DNA of 64,000 bases from Qipengyuania gelatinilytica (GTDB lineage Bacteria > Pseudomonadota > Alphaproteobacteria > Sphingomonadales > Sphingomonadaceae): positions 1,302,001 through 1,366,000 of the forward strand of contig NZ_CP081294.1 of assembly GCF_019711315.1 (NCBI RefSeq). The letters run 5' to 3'. Below, piece by piece: positions 7,886-17,611 of this stretch (position 1 is the stretch's first letter; every line of letters starts with the position of its first letter). A model generated the notes under the pieces. The model had not been told where the DNA came from. It saw nothing but the letters and a program-made list of their open reading frames with translations, and made no database searches. The translations under genes and the position numbers were made by a program.

Positions 7886-8593
7886 TTAGGGTCGCACGAC
7901 CAGCCAGCGCAAGGGCTTCTCTGCTGCTTCGCTGGCGTAGGCCGAATTGGCGGTCCACACGGTCCAGGGACGCCCGCCATAGTCGGGCTCCGTCATATCG
8001 CCATCGAGCCAGAGCGCGCGTTCGAGCCGGCGCGCAGGGCGATAGCGGCGTTCGAATTCTTCGCCGGGAGCCAGCACCACCGGTGCTTCGGTGTGCGATT
8101 CGATCTGGTTTACCAGCGTCAGCAGTTCGCTCTGGACCGCGGCCTCCGAAACGCGTTCGAAGCATTGGTCGGCTGTCCGCGTCAGGCGGATCGCGGGCGG
8201 CAGCAGTTCCGCATCGCGCGGGACGATGGTGACGTAATTGGCCGATTGTCCGTCAGCTGTTTCGCAAGGGTCGAAAAGGTGGACCGCACCGACCTGCAAT
8301 CCGGCTTCGCGGGCAGCTTCGAGATTACGCGAGAAATTGGCGTCCTTCCCCCGCGCGCCGCGACTGGCCTCGAGGTAGACGAAGCCGGCGCCCAGCCCCT
8401 TGAGCACTTCGAAATCGACCGCGCCGTCACCCTCCCCGACCAGTGCGCCCTGGTCGGGATAGGCGGTCTCGTCGGGCCGCCAGCCGCGCTGTTCGTATTG
8501 AAGCCAGAGCCAGTAGCCGCCACCGACCAGCGCCAGCAGCAACGCCAGTTTCACGACCAGCCCGAAACGGCTCTTCTTCTTCCTGCGCGCCAT
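7886..8593 (-). CDS. Membrane-anchored GH25 (lysozyme-fold) protein, probably catalytically inactive
   Basis: A 235-residue protein with a basic N terminus (MARRKKKSRFG), one membrane anchor (about residues 10-28) and an extracytoplasmic GH25 domain. The alignment is clear: QGALVGEGDGAVDF matches the family's QGIDVSHHQGAIDW, and GAGFVYLEASRG and AGLQVGAVHLF match strands 2 and 3. The catalytic Asp of the first motif is replaced by Leu. The usual DxE after LPP is missing (LPPAIRLTRT). It is therefore likely a non-hydrolytic peptidoglycan-binding relative. The start overlaps the translation signals just after the UPF0262 stop. Confidence 0.72.
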   Translation of the reverse strand: MARRKKKSRFGLVVKLALLLALVGGGYWLWLQYEQRGWRPDETAYPDQGALVGEGDGAVDFEVLKGLGAGFVYLEASRGARGKDANFSRNLEAAREAGLQVGAVHLFDPCETADGQSANYVTIVPRDAELLPPAIRLTRTADQCFERVSEAAVQSELLTLVNQIESHTEAPVVLAPGEEFERRYRPARRLERALWLDGDMTEPDYGGRPWTVWTANSAYASEAAEKPLRWLVVRP

Positions 8594-8597
8594 CGCC

Positions 8598-9101
8598 TCA
8601 GCCCTTGATATGGAGCACGCAGATCAGCGTGAAGAGGCGGCGCGCGGTCGCGAAATCGGTTTCGACCTTGCCATCCAGCCGTTCCAGCAGGAGTTCGGCG
8701 GCACGGTTGTGAATGCCGCGGCGGGCCATGTCGATCGTCTCGATCTCGCCCGGCGTCGCCTTGCGGATTGCCTGGTAATAGCTGTCGCAGATCGCGAAAT
8801 ATTCGCGGATCGGACGGCGGAAACGCGCAAGGCCGAGCAACAATTCCTCGAGCACTTCGTCGTCCGTGTCGGCAATCGTGAGCAAAAGCCGCCCGTCGCG
8901 AACCGCGAGACGCAGGTGATAGGGACCGTTGGCGCCGCGCTCTGCCGCGCGCACCGGCTTGAACGTGTTCTCCTCGATCAGGTCGAAGATGGCGATGCGC
9001 CGTTCCTGTTCGATATCGGCATTGCGCCAGATGATCGTCTCCTCGTCGAGCTCGATCTTCGCAATGCGCTGGTCGCCGGAGAGGGGTGCGGATTCGGTCA
9101 T
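8598..9101 (-). CDS. UPF0262 family protein
   Basis: A 167-residue cytoplasmic protein with the features of UPF0262, a family almost confined to alphaproteobacteria. These are the N-terminal IAKIELDEETIIWRNADIEQ, then ERRIAIFDLIEENTF, a long helical middle with RFRRPIREYFAICDSYYQAI, and a C-terminal TARRLFTLICVLHIKG. Function is unknown. The start at 9101 (MTESAPL) fits family length. It is divergent from dnaB and followed after four bases by the GH25-like gene, so those two form an operon. Confidence 0.88.
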   Translation of the reverse strand: MTESAPLSGDQRIAKIELDEETIIWRNADIEQERRIAIFDLIEENTFKPVRAAERGANGPYHLRLAVRDGRLLLTIADTDDEVLEELLLGLARFRRPIREYFAICDSYYQAIRKATPGEIETIDMARRGIHNRAAELLLERLDGKVETDFATARRLFTLICVLHIKG

Positions 9102-9163
9102 TGTTCGAAGGCTGCTTTCGCAACTGCGAGGGTGCGGGGCAAGGGGTTGCAGACTCTTCCCCG

Positions 9164-9184
9164 CTATCCACAGCCGTACTGTGG
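9164..9184. promoter_or_regulatory. DnaA-box-like sequence and 17-bp inverted repeat upstream of dnaB
   Basis: CTATCCACA at 9164-9172 differs by one base from the DnaA box TTATCCACA. It overlaps an inverted repeat CCACAG-CCGTA-CTGTGG at 9168-9184. The site is 48 bp before the dnaB start, within the divergent promoter region. DnaA control of dnaB is a reasonable but unproven reading. Confidence 0.35.
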
Positions 9185-9231
9185 CATCCTCGCCTTGCCA
9201 GTGCACCCGTTTCACGGGCAACAGTCTCCGC

Positions 9232-10755
9232 ATGGCCGACACCGATCTCCTTTTCCCCGCCACTGATTCGACCCCTGCCAAGGACGTGCAGGGCCAGACC
9301 CTGCCCAGTAACGTCGAGGCAGAGGCTGCTTTCCTTGGCGCGGTGCTGATCGACAACCAGGTCGTGCAGGAGCTCAACACCCCGCTCCAGCCGCATCATT
9401 TCTTCGAACCGGTGCACCAGCGCATCTACGAGCGCATCCACAAGCTGATCGACCGCAACTCGGTCGCAACGCCGGTGACGCTGAAGCCCTATTTCGAAAG
9501 CGACGAGGCCCTGAAGCAGCTCGGCGGGGTGACCTATCTCGCGCAGCTGACCGCCGACGGACAGGGACTTCTCGCGACCGGCAAGCTGGCCGAGCAGATC
9601 TACGACCTCGCCCTGCTGCGCGAACTCGTCAGCGTCGGCCGCAACCTTGTCGAAGGCGCGCTCGATACGTCCGACGAAGTCGCGCCGATGGACCGCATCA
9701 GCCAGGCCGAGGCAGACCTTTACAAGGTGGCCGAGGGCGCAACGACGGGCAGCGAGGCGCAGGACTTCCGCACCGCCGCACTCGGCGCGTTGAAGATGGT
9801 CGAGGCCGCGATCAATTCGGGCGGCAAGTTCTCAGGAAAAACGACTGGCCTCGAGACGGTCAACGACAAGACCAGCGGCCTCCACAATTCCGACCTCATC
9901 ATCCTCGCCGGCCGTCCGGGCATGGGTAAGACCTCGCTTGCGACCAACATCGCCTTCAACGCGGCGCGCCGCCTGATGGACGACAAGAAGATCGGTATCG
10001 AGGGCGAGGAATCGCCGGGTGCAGCCACCGCATTCTTCAGCCTCGAAATGAGCGCCGACCAGCTGGCCACGCGTATCCTTGCCGAGACCGCGGAGATTTC
10101 CTCGGAGAAGCTGCGTTCGGGCAAGCTGTCGAAGGAAGAATTCCAGCGCCTGTCCTTTGCCAGCCAGGAACTGAACGAGCTCCCGCTTTATATCGACGAC
10201 ACCCCCGGTCTCACCATCGGTGCGCTGCGCACCCGCGCACGACGGTTGAAGCGCCGCCACGATATCGGCCTCGTCATCGTCGACTATTTGCAGCTGCTCC
10301 AGGGTTCGGGGCGCGCTAACGACAACCGCGTCAACGAAATCTCGGAGATCAGCCGTGGTCTCAAGACGCTCGCCAAGGAACTGCATGTGCCGGTTATTGC
10401 GCTTTCGCAGCTCAGCCGTGCGGTGGAGCAGCGCGAGGACAAGCGCCCGCAGCTTTCCGACCTGCGCGAATCCGGCTCGATCGAGCAGGACGCCGACATG
10501 GTCTGGTTCATCTTCCGCGGCGAATATTACCACAATGCCCTGAAGCCCGACACGCCGGACGAGACCAGCAGCGAGGACGTGCGCCAGAAATATGCCGACT
10601 GGGAAGCGCGCCACCTGGAGCTGGTCAACCGCGCCACGCTGATCGTCGCCAAGCAGCGTCACGGCTCGACCGGCAATGTCCCGCTCCTGTTCCAGAGCGA
10701 GTTCACCAAGTTCACCTCGCCCGAAATGCGCGGTGGCTACGAAGATTACGAATAG
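9232..10755 (+). CDS. dnaB: Replicative DNA helicase DnaB
   Basis: A 507-residue hexameric helicase that unwinds DNA ahead of the replication fork. The N-terminal DnaB domain spans about residues 25-130 (NVEAEAAFLGAVLIDNQVVQ). The RecA-like ATPase domain has Walker A GRPGMGKTS at 227-235, Walker B in IGLVIVDYLQLL, and the later ALSQLSRAVEQREDKRPQLS and QDADMVWFIFR motifs. Length is normal for alphaproteobacteria and no intein is present. The start at 9232 (MADTDLLF) fits the family; the ribosome site is weak. Confidence 0.96.
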   Translation: MADTDLLFPATDSTPAKDVQGQTLPSNVEAEAAFLGAVLIDNQVVQELNTPLQPHHFFEPVHQRIYERIHKLIDRNSVATPVTLKPYFESDEALKQLGGVTYLAQLTADGQGLLATGKLAEQIYDLALLRELVSVGRNLVEGALDTSDEVAPMDRISQAEADLYKVAEGATTGSEAQDFRTAALGALKMVEAAINSGGKFSGKTTGLETVNDKTSGLHNSDLIILAGRPGMGKTSLATNIAFNAARRLMDDKKIGIEGEESPGAATAFFSLEMSADQLATRILAETAEISSEKLRSGKLSKEEFQRLSFASQELNELPLYIDDTPGLTIGALRTRARRLKRRHDIGLVIVDYLQLLQGSGRANDNRVNEISEISRGLKTLAKELHVPVIALSQLSRAVEQREDKRPQLSDLRESGSIEQDADMVWFIFRGEYYHNALKPDTPDETSSEDVRQKYADWEARHLELVNRATLIVAKQRHGSTGNVPLLFQSEFTKFTSPEMRGGYEDYE

Positions 10756-10758
10756 GGC

Positions 10759-11946
10759 CTAAATGCCGAGGTTGGTACGCCGGGTGACGGTATAGTCGAT
10801 CACGGACACCAGCAGCCACCCGAGCGACCAGCGGAACCGGTTCCACAGCGTCGCCCGCTTGCGGTGCTTTTCCAGCGTAATCTCTTCGGAAGCCTCGATG
10901 TGCTGCGTGACGAATTCGCGCATCTTGTCGGCCAGCGCCTTGTCCTCGATCCTTAGCATGATTTCCAGATTGATGTAGAGGCTGCGCATGTCGAAATTGG
11001 CGCTGCCCATGTAGACGGCATCATCCAGCACGAGCAGCTTGGTGTGCAGCTTGCAGGGTGAGAATTCCCAGATCTTCGCACCGCGCTTGAGCAGGTATTT
11101 GTAGAGCGAGCGCGTCGCGCCGATCGTGGCGCCATTGTCGCTCTTGGCGGCCATGAGCAGGCGCGTCTCGCCCTGCCTCGCCACGCCCGCGATCCGCTTG
11201 AGCAGGGTATAGGGCGGCGAGAAGTAGGCCATGAAGATATCGAGCCTCGAGCCTTCCTTCATGTCCTGCGAGATACGCCGCGCCCAGGTCGACAGCCCGC
11301 GGGTTGGCCCACCCACCAGCCAGCGCGCGCGGCCCGAACCGGACTTCCATTCCCAGTTGCGAACCGTTTTCGTGATCGCACGGAAATGCGCCCTACCGTC
11401 CTCGGTCCAGGCGCGCAGCTTGGCGAACCAGTCGTTCAGGCCCTCGACCCCGTCGCCCTCGATATGGATGGCAAGATCGTTCCAGCCATTGCGTTCGGGC
11501 GGCGCGAAGTAATCGTCCTCGATGTTGAAGCCGCCGAACATCGCCCGCTCGCGATCGGCAATGACCATCTTCTGGTGGTTGCGAATGAGGTAGCGCATCG
11601 ACCAGCGCGGGCTGAAGTAGAGACAGCGCCCTCCACAATCCACGAGCGGCTGGAGGAATTTCTCTGTCGCCGAGGCGCCGAAGCGGTCGATGATCAGCGT
11701 GACTTCGACACCGCGCGAGGCCGCATCGCACAGCGCATCGCGCAGTTCGGTCGACACATCGTCTTCGGCAAAAATGTAGAAGCAGACATCGAGCGTGCGC
11801 TGCGCAGAGCGGACCAGCGCCATCAGCGCCTTGCGCCGGTCATCGCCTGCCGGATAGAAGGTGAGCGACTGGCCCTGGGCCTCCACCGAAAAGGGCGGGG
11901 GATCGCGAAACGCGACCGGTTCGGCTTGAGTGGCTGGCTCTCCCAT
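10759..11946 (-). CDS. Phospholipase D-family enzyme (cardiolipin synthase-like)
   Basis: A 395-residue protein with two HKD motifs, each HxKx4D. H124-K126-D131 lies in NHQKMVIADRERAMFGGFN, and H301-K303-D308 in HTKLLVLDDAVYMGSANFD. Two such motifs form one phosphatidyl-transfer site, as in cardiolipin synthases of the ClsB/C type that lack the N-terminal membrane anchors of ClsA. The C terminus (NRFRWSLGWLLVSVIDYTV) is amphipathic to hydrophobic and could tether it to the inner membrane. It converges on dnaB with three bases between stops. Confidence 0.85.
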   Translation of the reverse strand: MGEPATQAEPVAFRDPPPFSVEAQGQSLTFYPAGDDRRKALMALVRSAQRTLDVCFYIFAEDDVSTELRDALCDAASRGVEVTLIIDRFGASATEKFLQPLVDCGGRCLYFSPRWSMRYLIRNHQKMVIADRERAMFGGFNIEDDYFAPPERNGWNDLAIHIEGDGVEGLNDWFAKLRAWTEDGRAHFRAITKTVRNWEWKSGSGRARWLVGGPTRGLSTWARRISQDMKEGSRLDIFMAYFSPPYTLLKRIAGVARQGETRLLMAAKSDNGATIGATRSLYKYLLKRGAKIWEFSPCKLHTKLLVLDDAVYMGSANFDMRSLYINLEIMLRIEDKALADKMREFVTQHIEASEEITLEKHRKRATLWNRFRWSLGWLLVSVIDYTVTRRTNLGI

Positions 11947-11987
11947 GTGCCAGATGCTTTAGCGCGTGTGGCGAAAGGCGCAAATCC

Positions 11988-12016
11988 TTGACTATCGCGG
12001 CTGTCGACCCTATTTC
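11988..12016 (+). promoter_or_regulatory. Sigma-70-type promoter for rpoZ
   Basis: TTGACT (11988-11993), a 17-bp spacer and TATTTC (12011-12016) lie 43 bp before the rpoZ start, in the right place and orientation for its main promoter. The -35 is strong, the -10 moderate. Confidence 0.5.
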
Positions 12017-12059
12017 GCGCGCTTTCCAGATTCTCTTTTGATTTTGCATCGGAGTGCCC

Positions 12060-12404
12060 ATGGCGCGCGTTACCGTCGAAGATTGCGTAGACAAGGTTCC
12101 CAACCGTTTCGATCTCGTCCTGCTGGCCGCCCAGCGGGCACGTGAAATTTCGGGCGGTGCGGAAATCACGCTCGACCGTGACCGCGACAAGAACCCCGTC
12201 GTCGCGCTCCGCGAAATCGCGGAACAGACGGTCAAGCCGAAGGATCTCAAGGAAGCTGCAGTCACCAACCTGCAGAAGATCCTTCCGGACGACGATGACG
12301 AGATGGATGAAGTCGGCTCGCTGAGCCAGTCGGCCGAAGCGCTGCGCATCACCGCATCGGCACCGACCCGCTCGACCTCGATCGGGGCAGACTACGAAGG
12401 CTGA
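12060..12404 (+). CDS. rpoZ: DNA-directed RNA polymerase omega subunit
   Basis: A 114-residue small RNA polymerase subunit that helps fold and assemble the beta-prime subunit. The conserved N-terminal [21 protein letters not shown] and [19 protein letters not shown] segments are clear, followed by the [11 protein letters not shown] helix. The C-terminal third is acidic and variable ([11 protein letters not shown]). In most relatives omega lies beside spoT/relA or gmk; here it stands alone between a promoter and a strong terminator. A GCG-flanked ATG two codons upstream is a less likely start. Confidence 0.95.
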   Translation: MARVTVEDCVDKVPNRFDLVLLAAQRAREISGGAEITLDRDRDKNPVVALREIAEQTVKPKDLKEAAVTNLQKILPDDDDEMDEVGSLSQSAEALRITASAPTRSTSIGADYEG

Positions 12405-12428
12405 TCCTTCGGACTGGCTGCAAACATG

Positions 12429-12457
12429 AAAACCCGCCCCTCACCGGGCGGGTTTTT
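12429..12457. terminator. Bidirectional terminator between rpoZ and the fatty-acid hydroxylase gene
   Basis: An 11-bp stem AAAACCCGCCC/GGGCGGGTTTT with a six-base loop has T tracts on both strands, so it can end both the rpoZ transcript and the convergent hydroxylase transcript. Confidence 0.88.
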
Positions 12458-12471
12458 CATTTGGTCCGCCC

Positions 12472-13254
12472 TTATTTGCGAAACGGAAGCAGCAGGCTCC
12501 AGCCCAGCGCATGGGGGCGCTTGTCCTGGTATTCCTCGAGCCCGATCGTGAGCTTGCCCTGCCCCTTGCCCACGTAAGTGCCGAAGAGGCGATCCCAGCC
12601 AGACAGCAGCGTGCCGTAATTGCTGTTCGTCTCGCGTTCGATCGCCGAGTGGTGGATGCGGTGCATGTCGGGCGTCACCAGCACGGCGCGAACCGGCGTT
12701 TCCAGCCCCTTGGGCAGCGCGAAGTTCGCATGGGTGAAAAGCGTGGCGAGGTTGAAGACCAGCTCGAACAGGAAAACGCCCCAGACCGGCAGGCCCAGCG
12801 CGACCACGACTGCCATCTTGAACACCATGCTCGCCATGATCTCGATGGGGTGGAAACGCGCCGCGGTCGTCACGTCGAAGGCGGGATCGGAATGATGGAC
12901 CTTGTGCAACCGCCAGAGCAGCGGGATCCGGTGGGTCGCCCAGTGCTGGAAAAAAAGCGCAAGGTCCATCGCGACGATCGCTGCGATGATACCGGCCCAT
13001 TGCGGGATCTCGACCTGGTTAAAGAGGCCCCAGCCGCGATCTTGCGCCAGGGCGGCTGCACCGACCATCAGCAGCGGGACCAGCAGGCGCACAGCCAGCG
13101 TGTCGATGGCGAAGAGCGCCAGATTGGTCACCCACCGCTTGCCGCGCGGCGTGCTCCTTGCCGGTACGAGGAGTTCGATACCTGCAAACAGGGCGAACAC
13201 GCCCGCCATTGCGCCAAGGGCGTATAACTCAGCCGAAGTGCCGATGGCGTCCAT
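12472..13254 (-). CDS. Sterol desaturase / fatty acid hydroxylase superfamily membrane protein
   Basis: A 260-residue integral membrane di-iron protein. Three histidine boxes supply metal ligands: HWATH, HKVHH and HRIHH, followed by the conserved NYGTLLSGWDRLFGTY. About four hydrophobic helices precede and separate them. The reaction should be oxygen-dependent hydroxylation or desaturation of a lipid or carotenoid; the exact substrate cannot be told. An upstream ATG at 13320 is possible, but ATG 13254 leads straight into the first membrane helix. It shares a terminator with rpoZ and is divergent from the DUF3667 gene. Confidence 0.87.
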   Translation of the reverse strand: MDAIGTSAELYALGAMAGVFALFAGIELLVPARSTPRGKRWVTNLALFAIDTLAVRLLVPLLMVGAAALAQDRGWGLFNQVEIPQWAGIIAAIVAMDLALFFQHWATHRIPLLWRLHKVHHSDPAFDVTTAARFHPIEIMASMVFKMAVVVALGLPVWGVFLFELVFNLATLFTHANFALPKGLETPVRAVLVTPDMHRIHHSAIERETNSNYGTLLSGWDRLFGTYVGKGQGKLTIGLEEYQDKRPHALGWSLLLPFRK

Positions 13255-13358
13255 GTCGGGCTTTTCGCAAGGCGGCCCAGCTGCTGCAAGTCCAATCGTG
13301 GCGGTTTGCGTCTGCGCCATGGCGGCCTATGATGCGTCGGCACGGCAAGGGGGAATTC

Positions 13359-14438
13359 GTGAGCGATATCGGCGATGCAATCGGAACGGCGGTCGAAGGC
13401 GGTCTTTTCGCCAAGGCCATCGACGGCCGCGGCAAGAACGGAACCCCGCTCGAAAAGGGCCACTTCGCCGAAGGGACTTGCCTCAATTGCGGTACCGCGC
13501 TTGTCGGCCCGCACTGCCATGAATGTGGCCAGCAGGCGCATCTCCACCGCACGCTCGGCGCTTTCCTGCACGACCTGCTCCACGGCGCGCTGCATTTCGA
13601 AGGCCGCACGTGGAAGACGCTGCCCAAGCTTGTGTTCAAGCCCGGAGAACTGACCCGCCGCTATATCGATGGCGAGCGTGCGCGCTTCGTGTCTCCCATG
13701 GCGCTGTTCCTCTTCGTGATTTTCCTGATGTTCGCCGTCTTCCAGTTGGCGGGGATTTCCACGCCGACCGACCTGCGCGCCGATAGCCCGGTAGAGGTCA
13801 AAAACTCGATCGACCGGGTCAAGGTAGAGGCCGGGAAGGCGCTGAGAACATCGAAGGCGGAACTGGCGGCCATGTCGGCCGACGATCCCGGGCGCGCCGA
13901 ACTGGAGGCGGAAATCGCCGAGGCGGAAGAGGCCTACCAGGCGATCGAGACCACCCAGTCCTTTGCCCTGGGTAACTCGATCGGCAAATCGATGAAGGAA
14001 GGCACCGGTATCGCCTGGTTGGACAAGGGCATAGAGAAGTGGCGCTCGAACCCTACGCTGATGCTCTACAAACTGCAGACGAATTTCTACAAGTTCAGCT
14101 GGCTGCTGATACCCTTGTCGATACCCTTCGTGTGGCTGCTCTTCGCATGGCGACGCAAGTTCAAGGCTTATGACCACGCGATTTTCGTGACCTATTCGTT
14201 GAGCTTCATGACCTTGCTCATCCTCACGATCACGCTCGCGGGGCTTGCCGGTGTGCCCGAAGGTTTCATCGTCCTCGCGTCGATACTGGTCCCGCCGATC
14301 CACATCTACAAGCACTTGCGCGGGGCTTATGGGCTCTCGCGATTCTCGGCCTTCTGGCGCCTCGGCGTGCTGACGCTGTTCATCATGATCGTACTCACGA
14401 TCTTCCTCCAGCTATTGCTGCTGCTCGGCGCCTTCTGA
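13359..14438 (+). CDS. DUF3667 membrane protein with an N-terminal zinc ribbon
   Basis: A 359-residue protein. Near the N terminus CLNCGTALVGPHCHECGQ gives two CxxC knuckles that should bind zinc. A histidine-rich helix follows (HLHRTLGAFLHDLLHGALH). One membrane helix is near FLFVIFLMFAVFQLAG, then comes a charged extracytoplasmic segment of about 100 residues with coiled-coil character (EIAEAEEAYQAIE). Three or four membrane helices lie at the C terminus. This is the DUF3667 layout; function unknown. GTG 13359 is the chosen start because AAGGGGGA lies just upstream; two upstream ATGs lack such a site. Confidence 0.82.
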   Translation: MSDIGDAIGTAVEGGLFAKAIDGRGKNGTPLEKGHFAEGTCLNCGTALVGPHCHECGQQAHLHRTLGAFLHDLLHGALHFEGRTWKTLPKLVFKPGELTRRYIDGERARFVSPMALFLFVIFLMFAVFQLAGISTPTDLRADSPVEVKNSIDRVKVEAGKALRTSKAELAAMSADDPGRAELEAEIAEAEEAYQAIETTQSFALGNSIGKSMKEGTGIAWLDKGIEKWRSNPTLMLYKLQTNFYKFSWLLIPLSIPFVWLLFAWRRKFKAYDHAIFVTYSLSFMTLLILTITLAGLAGVPEGFIVLASILVPPIHIYKHLRGAYGLSRFSAFWRLGVLTLFIMIVLTIFLQLLLLLGAF

Positions 14439-14439
14439 A

Positions 14440-14739
14440 CTAGTCCTTCGGATCGGCCTGATCGCTGTTGAGGTTGTCACCGAGGATCGGTGCCGGGCCG
14501 GGCGTTTCCTTGTCGCCTTCCTCGATATGCTGTTCGAGGTTGGCAGCGCCTTCGCTGACCGCACCGGCCGCGTCCTTCGCGCCTTCCTCGATCACTTCGC
14601 CCACCACGGCTGCGTTGGCTTCGATATCGTCTCCTGCGAGATCGACAGTGCGCGCGGCATCATCCTGGGTTTCCTGCGAGCAGGCGGCGACGCCTGAAAG
14701 TGCGGCGAGGGCAATAATGGCAGAGTAGGTGCGGTTCAT
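14440..14739 (-). CDS. Small lipoprotein, 99 aa
   Basis: The product starts MNRTYSAIIALAALSGVAAC, a signal peptide with a lipobox and lipid-attachment Cys20. The mature 79 residues are strongly acidic and alanine-rich (AKDAAGAVSEGAANLEQHIEEG), predicted helical, and resemble entericidin-like or stress-related small lipoproteins only in style. The ATG at 14739 lies downstream of a clean promoter-sized gap. The stop lies one base from the convergent DUF3667 stop. Function unknown; likely periplasmic face of the outer membrane. Confidence 0.7.
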   Translation of the reverse strand: MNRTYSAIIALAALSGVAACSQETQDDAARTVDLAGDDIEANAAVVGEVIEEGAKDAAGAVSEGAANLEQHIEEGDKETPGPAPILGDNLNSDQADPKD

Positions 14740-14783
14740 GGTCTGACCTTCGAAATAGCTGATGTATCCAGTCCAAACGCAGA

Positions 14784-14815
14784 AAGGGCGCCGAGGGTTT
14801 CCCCGCGGCGCCCTT
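14784..14815 (-). terminator. Hairpin terminator after ftsH
   Basis: A 10-bp stem (AAGGGCGCCG/CGGCGCCCTT) with a 12-base loop lies 22 bp after the ftsH stop and is followed by a short TTTCT on the minus strand. Confidence 0.65.
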
Positions 14816-14836
14816 CCCATTGGCTCTTGGCGGATA

Positions 14837-16807
<1,971 letters not shown>

Positions 16808-16890
16808 TGCTGGGTGCAATCCTTTCCTGGAATTGCTGATGTAGGGGCGGGCGTGTGAATGACAAGTTTAGCACAGAGGGTATTTCGGCG

Positions 16891-17529
16891 CTAATCGCGA
16901 TCACACTCATCGACTGCGTAGGCCCGGCAGAACACCTCGACCGCACCTTCGATGCGCTGGCGGTCGCGAACCGGGTCGACAGGATGGCCGAAACGCCGTT
17001 CCAGGTCGCCCATTCCCTTGCACATGCTGGCGAACTGTTCGACCGCGAGCTCGACATCGTCGATCTCGACCTCGCCCGCCTCGACCATTGCCCGCATGAG
17101 GCCGGCAAAGGCCGCCTTCATCCGGTGCGGCCCCGAGGCGAGGAAAGCGGCGCCGATCTCCGGCTCATGTTCGGTTTCCGCAGCGATACGGCGTTCGAAC
17201 TGGACCATTTCGGGGCGCGACAGGAAGGCCATCATCGCCTCGCCCACCGCGGTCATCCGCTGGCGCAGCGTCCCGCGCAGGTCCGGCGCTGCCTGGAACT
17301 GACCGCGCATCTTTTCGCATTCGAGTTCCACTGCGGCGGCAAACAGGCCGCGTTTGTCGCCGAAGTGGTTGTACACGGTGACCTTGGACACGCCGGCATC
17401 GGCCGCGACCTGCTCGATCGAAGTTGCCGCGAATCCCGATTGGAAGAAGGCACGACCGGCCGCGTCGAGGATCGCCTCGCGCTTGGCCTTGTCTGCCGGC
17501 CTTCCAGCCCTCTTCACGTCGCTTGACAA
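16891..17529 (-). CDS. TetR-family repressor of the adjacent ABC efflux operon
   Basis: A 212-residue protein with a TetR N-terminal domain: REAILDAAGRAFFQSGFAATS then IEQVAADAGVSKVTVYNHFG (residues about 17-60), where the recognition helix is GVSKVTVYNHF. The C-terminal helical domain, with cysteines near CKGMGDLERRF and VFCRAYAV, is the ligand pocket of the AefR-like group. The start is a TTG at 17529. The gene is divergent from the efflux operon at 17612, and two TGAACG palindromes fill the gap. Repression of both directions and release by an exported compound is the likely scheme. Confidence 0.88.
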   Translation of the reverse strand: MSSDVKRAGRPADKAKREAILDAAGRAFFQSGFAATSIEQVAADAGVSKVTVYNHFGDKRGLFAAAVELECEKMRGQFQAAPDLRGTLRQRMTAVGEAMMAFLSRPEMVQFERRIAAETEHEPEIGAAFLASGPHRMKAAFAGLMRAMVEAGEVEIDDVELAVEQFASMCKGMGDLERRFGHPVDPVRDRQRIEGAVEVFCRAYAVDECDRD

Positions 17530-17531
17530 AA

Positions 17532-17577
17532 TGAACGGTCCCGTTCAGTTGAACGCCATCGTTCAGTAATGAACGAG
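17532..17577. promoter_or_regulatory. Tandem TetR operators in the divergent promoter
   Basis: TGAACGGTCCCGTTCA at 17532-17547 (7-bp perfect arms) and TGAACGCCATCGTTCA at 17550-17565 (6-bp perfect arms) have dyad centres 18 bp apart. A further half-site TGAACGAG follows at 17570. The first operator ends two bases before the repressor's TTG start. Two TetR dimers on overlapping faces, as in QacR-type control, would fit this spacing. Confidence 0.75.
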
Positions 17578-17611
17578 TCGCCCCGTCAACGCAAGCAGAG
17601 GTCGCCAAAAC

